Below, piece after piece: positions 62,822-64,000 of a stretch of 64,000 nt of DNA. This DNA comes from Chaunax sp. Z400 (Eukaryota > Chordata > Actinopteri > Lophiiformes > Chaunacidae). The DNA lies in the NCBI GenBank assembly GCA_037577475.1, contig CM075194.1, forward strand, positions 7,305,992-7,369,991. The letters run 5' to 3'. The translations under genes and the position numbers were made by a program. Under the pieces are notes generated by a model, which did no database searches, was not told where the DNA came from, and saw only the letters and a list, made by a program, of their open reading frames with translations. The stretch's first letter is position 1. Every line of letters starts with the position of its first letter.

Positions 62822-64000
62822 GTACACTGGATGACTCCAACGTGTCACCATAAAAACACAATGTCTTGCTGCTTTAAGCTACAACATGCAACTTTTTGAA
62901 TCTTGAAATGTTCCTCAGTCACTCAGTTGGAAAAGCTCCCCACTGTTTCCAGTTTAATTGGCGTATTGAATGAAAAGCCTTCATGCAACCTTTCATATCT
63001 TTTTTTTTTTTTTGCACTTGGCCTTCTTAAAATCAGTCTGTTGGTTTGTGTATGGCAACCCCAGACAAACACAGCAGTTAGGCATCGCAAACCCAAGATA
63101 GCAAAGTCAAGAAGTTGCATGTTGTAACTCTAAATTTACTGTCAATACATTGTCACAATCTGAGGGAGGAAGAATGTCATCTGCAGGCCAAAGGCACTGG
63201 ATTCATTTCAGAAGTAGGGGAGCCAGAAAGTGTGTGCGCTCAGTCACTCTTCTCACAGTCACTACTACTGAGTTTCAAATCTGTACCATGACCCCCACAT
63301 TTACAAGCATGGTGATGAACAACATAAAATGTCATTGCTATGACAAGTTCATTATCAAAATTAAAAAGATGGTAATGCAGGCTTTCATTTCTTGCATTCT
63401 TTGCCCTGGTAACAGTAGTGTGGTGACGGTCTGTCAGCCTTTTAGGATAAAGGCACAAAAAAAACAGGAATTGTTTGACTCATCTTCCCTTTTATCTATT
63501 AGATTTACAACCTCATGTCTCCTACTTGTCCTTGTGATATTTGACTTTGTCCACCATGGCTGACAGAACTTTGATGCGAGTTTGCTCAGTGGGAGAATTG
63601 CCACATGAATTGTGGTCTGACTCTTCACACTGCTGTCACATCAGCAAACACATCTGAGTCACACATGAGCAACAAAATCAGATAAGGGCCACTTTTGCCT
63701 GTGAGCGTAGCCTGACAGTGGATGGGACTGACTGAGATGGAGATGCAGTGAGTGAACCACGACTTAAGTGGGACAAGGGCATAAAGGGCCACATTGCTGC
63801 TGGCTTCAACTAACCCTTATCAACAACAGTCAGTCAAGTGAAAGCAACATGCTAGCAGTAGGAGGAACACATTCAGACTCGAAATCAAAATGCATCTCAG
63901 TCTAAAGAACAACCGAGAAAAAGCTTATCAAACACGTCCGGTGAACACGGGGTGTTACCCTCCATGTTGGCTAACTGGTCATCTTTTTGGCACTTCTATC
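62822..64000 (+). other. exd2 intron (cut by window end)
   Basis: 1.18 kb with no exon matching the EXD2 C-terminal half. 63600-63715 may be a scrap of the same repeat as 36200-36935. No other feature. Confidence 0.65.

Overview
The window is nuclear DNA of a ray-finned fish, most likely a percomorph. Short exons with GT-AG boundaries sit in long introns. The introns are full of (CA)n microsatellites and of interspersed repeats that I recognise as typical of percomorph teleosts. The organism call is inference from repeats and protein similarity. There are no operons, CRISPR arrays, phage or bacterial mobile elements, and no new defence or metabolic system that I can support.

Three protein-coding genes lie head to tail on the + strand. 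(1) 1-14125 is the 3' part of a polypeptide N-acetylgalactosaminyltransferase gene, probably galnt16: ten coding exons (722-13402) covering most of the catalytic domain and the whole ricin-type lectin domain, then a 3' UTR with a poly(A) signal at 14100. Its 5' exons lie left of the window. (2) About 16500-58150 is a complete numb gene, the endocytic adaptor and Notch inhibitor. It has a CpG-containing first noncoding exon near 16.5-16.7 kb, a 23-kb first intron, the ATG exon at 39976, nine further coding exons to 56681 and a 1.45-kb 3' UTR. Both exons known to be alternatively spliced in mammalian NUMB are present and in frame: the 33-bp PTB insert and the proline-rich-region insert, here 138 bp. 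(3) About 58630 to the right edge is the 5' part of exd2, a membrane-anchored DEDDy 3'-5' exonuclease. It has a TATA promoter, two noncoding exons (the second with a short uORF) and five coding exons; the C-terminal exons lie beyond 64000.

The rest is intronic or intergenic. It holds several families of teleost interspersed repeats (Tc1/mariner-type remnants and MITE-like elements), long CA/TG and AT microsatellites, a 32-bp poly-C run, clustered G-runs, and a few candidate regulatory sites (a DR1 nuclear-receptor element, an RFX X-box palindrome and Musashi-type motifs in the numb 3' UTR).

The three genes do not form a pathway. GALNT acts in the Golgi, Numb at the plasma membrane and endosomes, and EXD2 at mitochondria or in DNA repair. 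Their proximity is synteny only. Exon boundaries were set by reading-frame continuity, AG/GT dinucleotides and recalled vertebrate protein sequence, not by alignment or transcript data.
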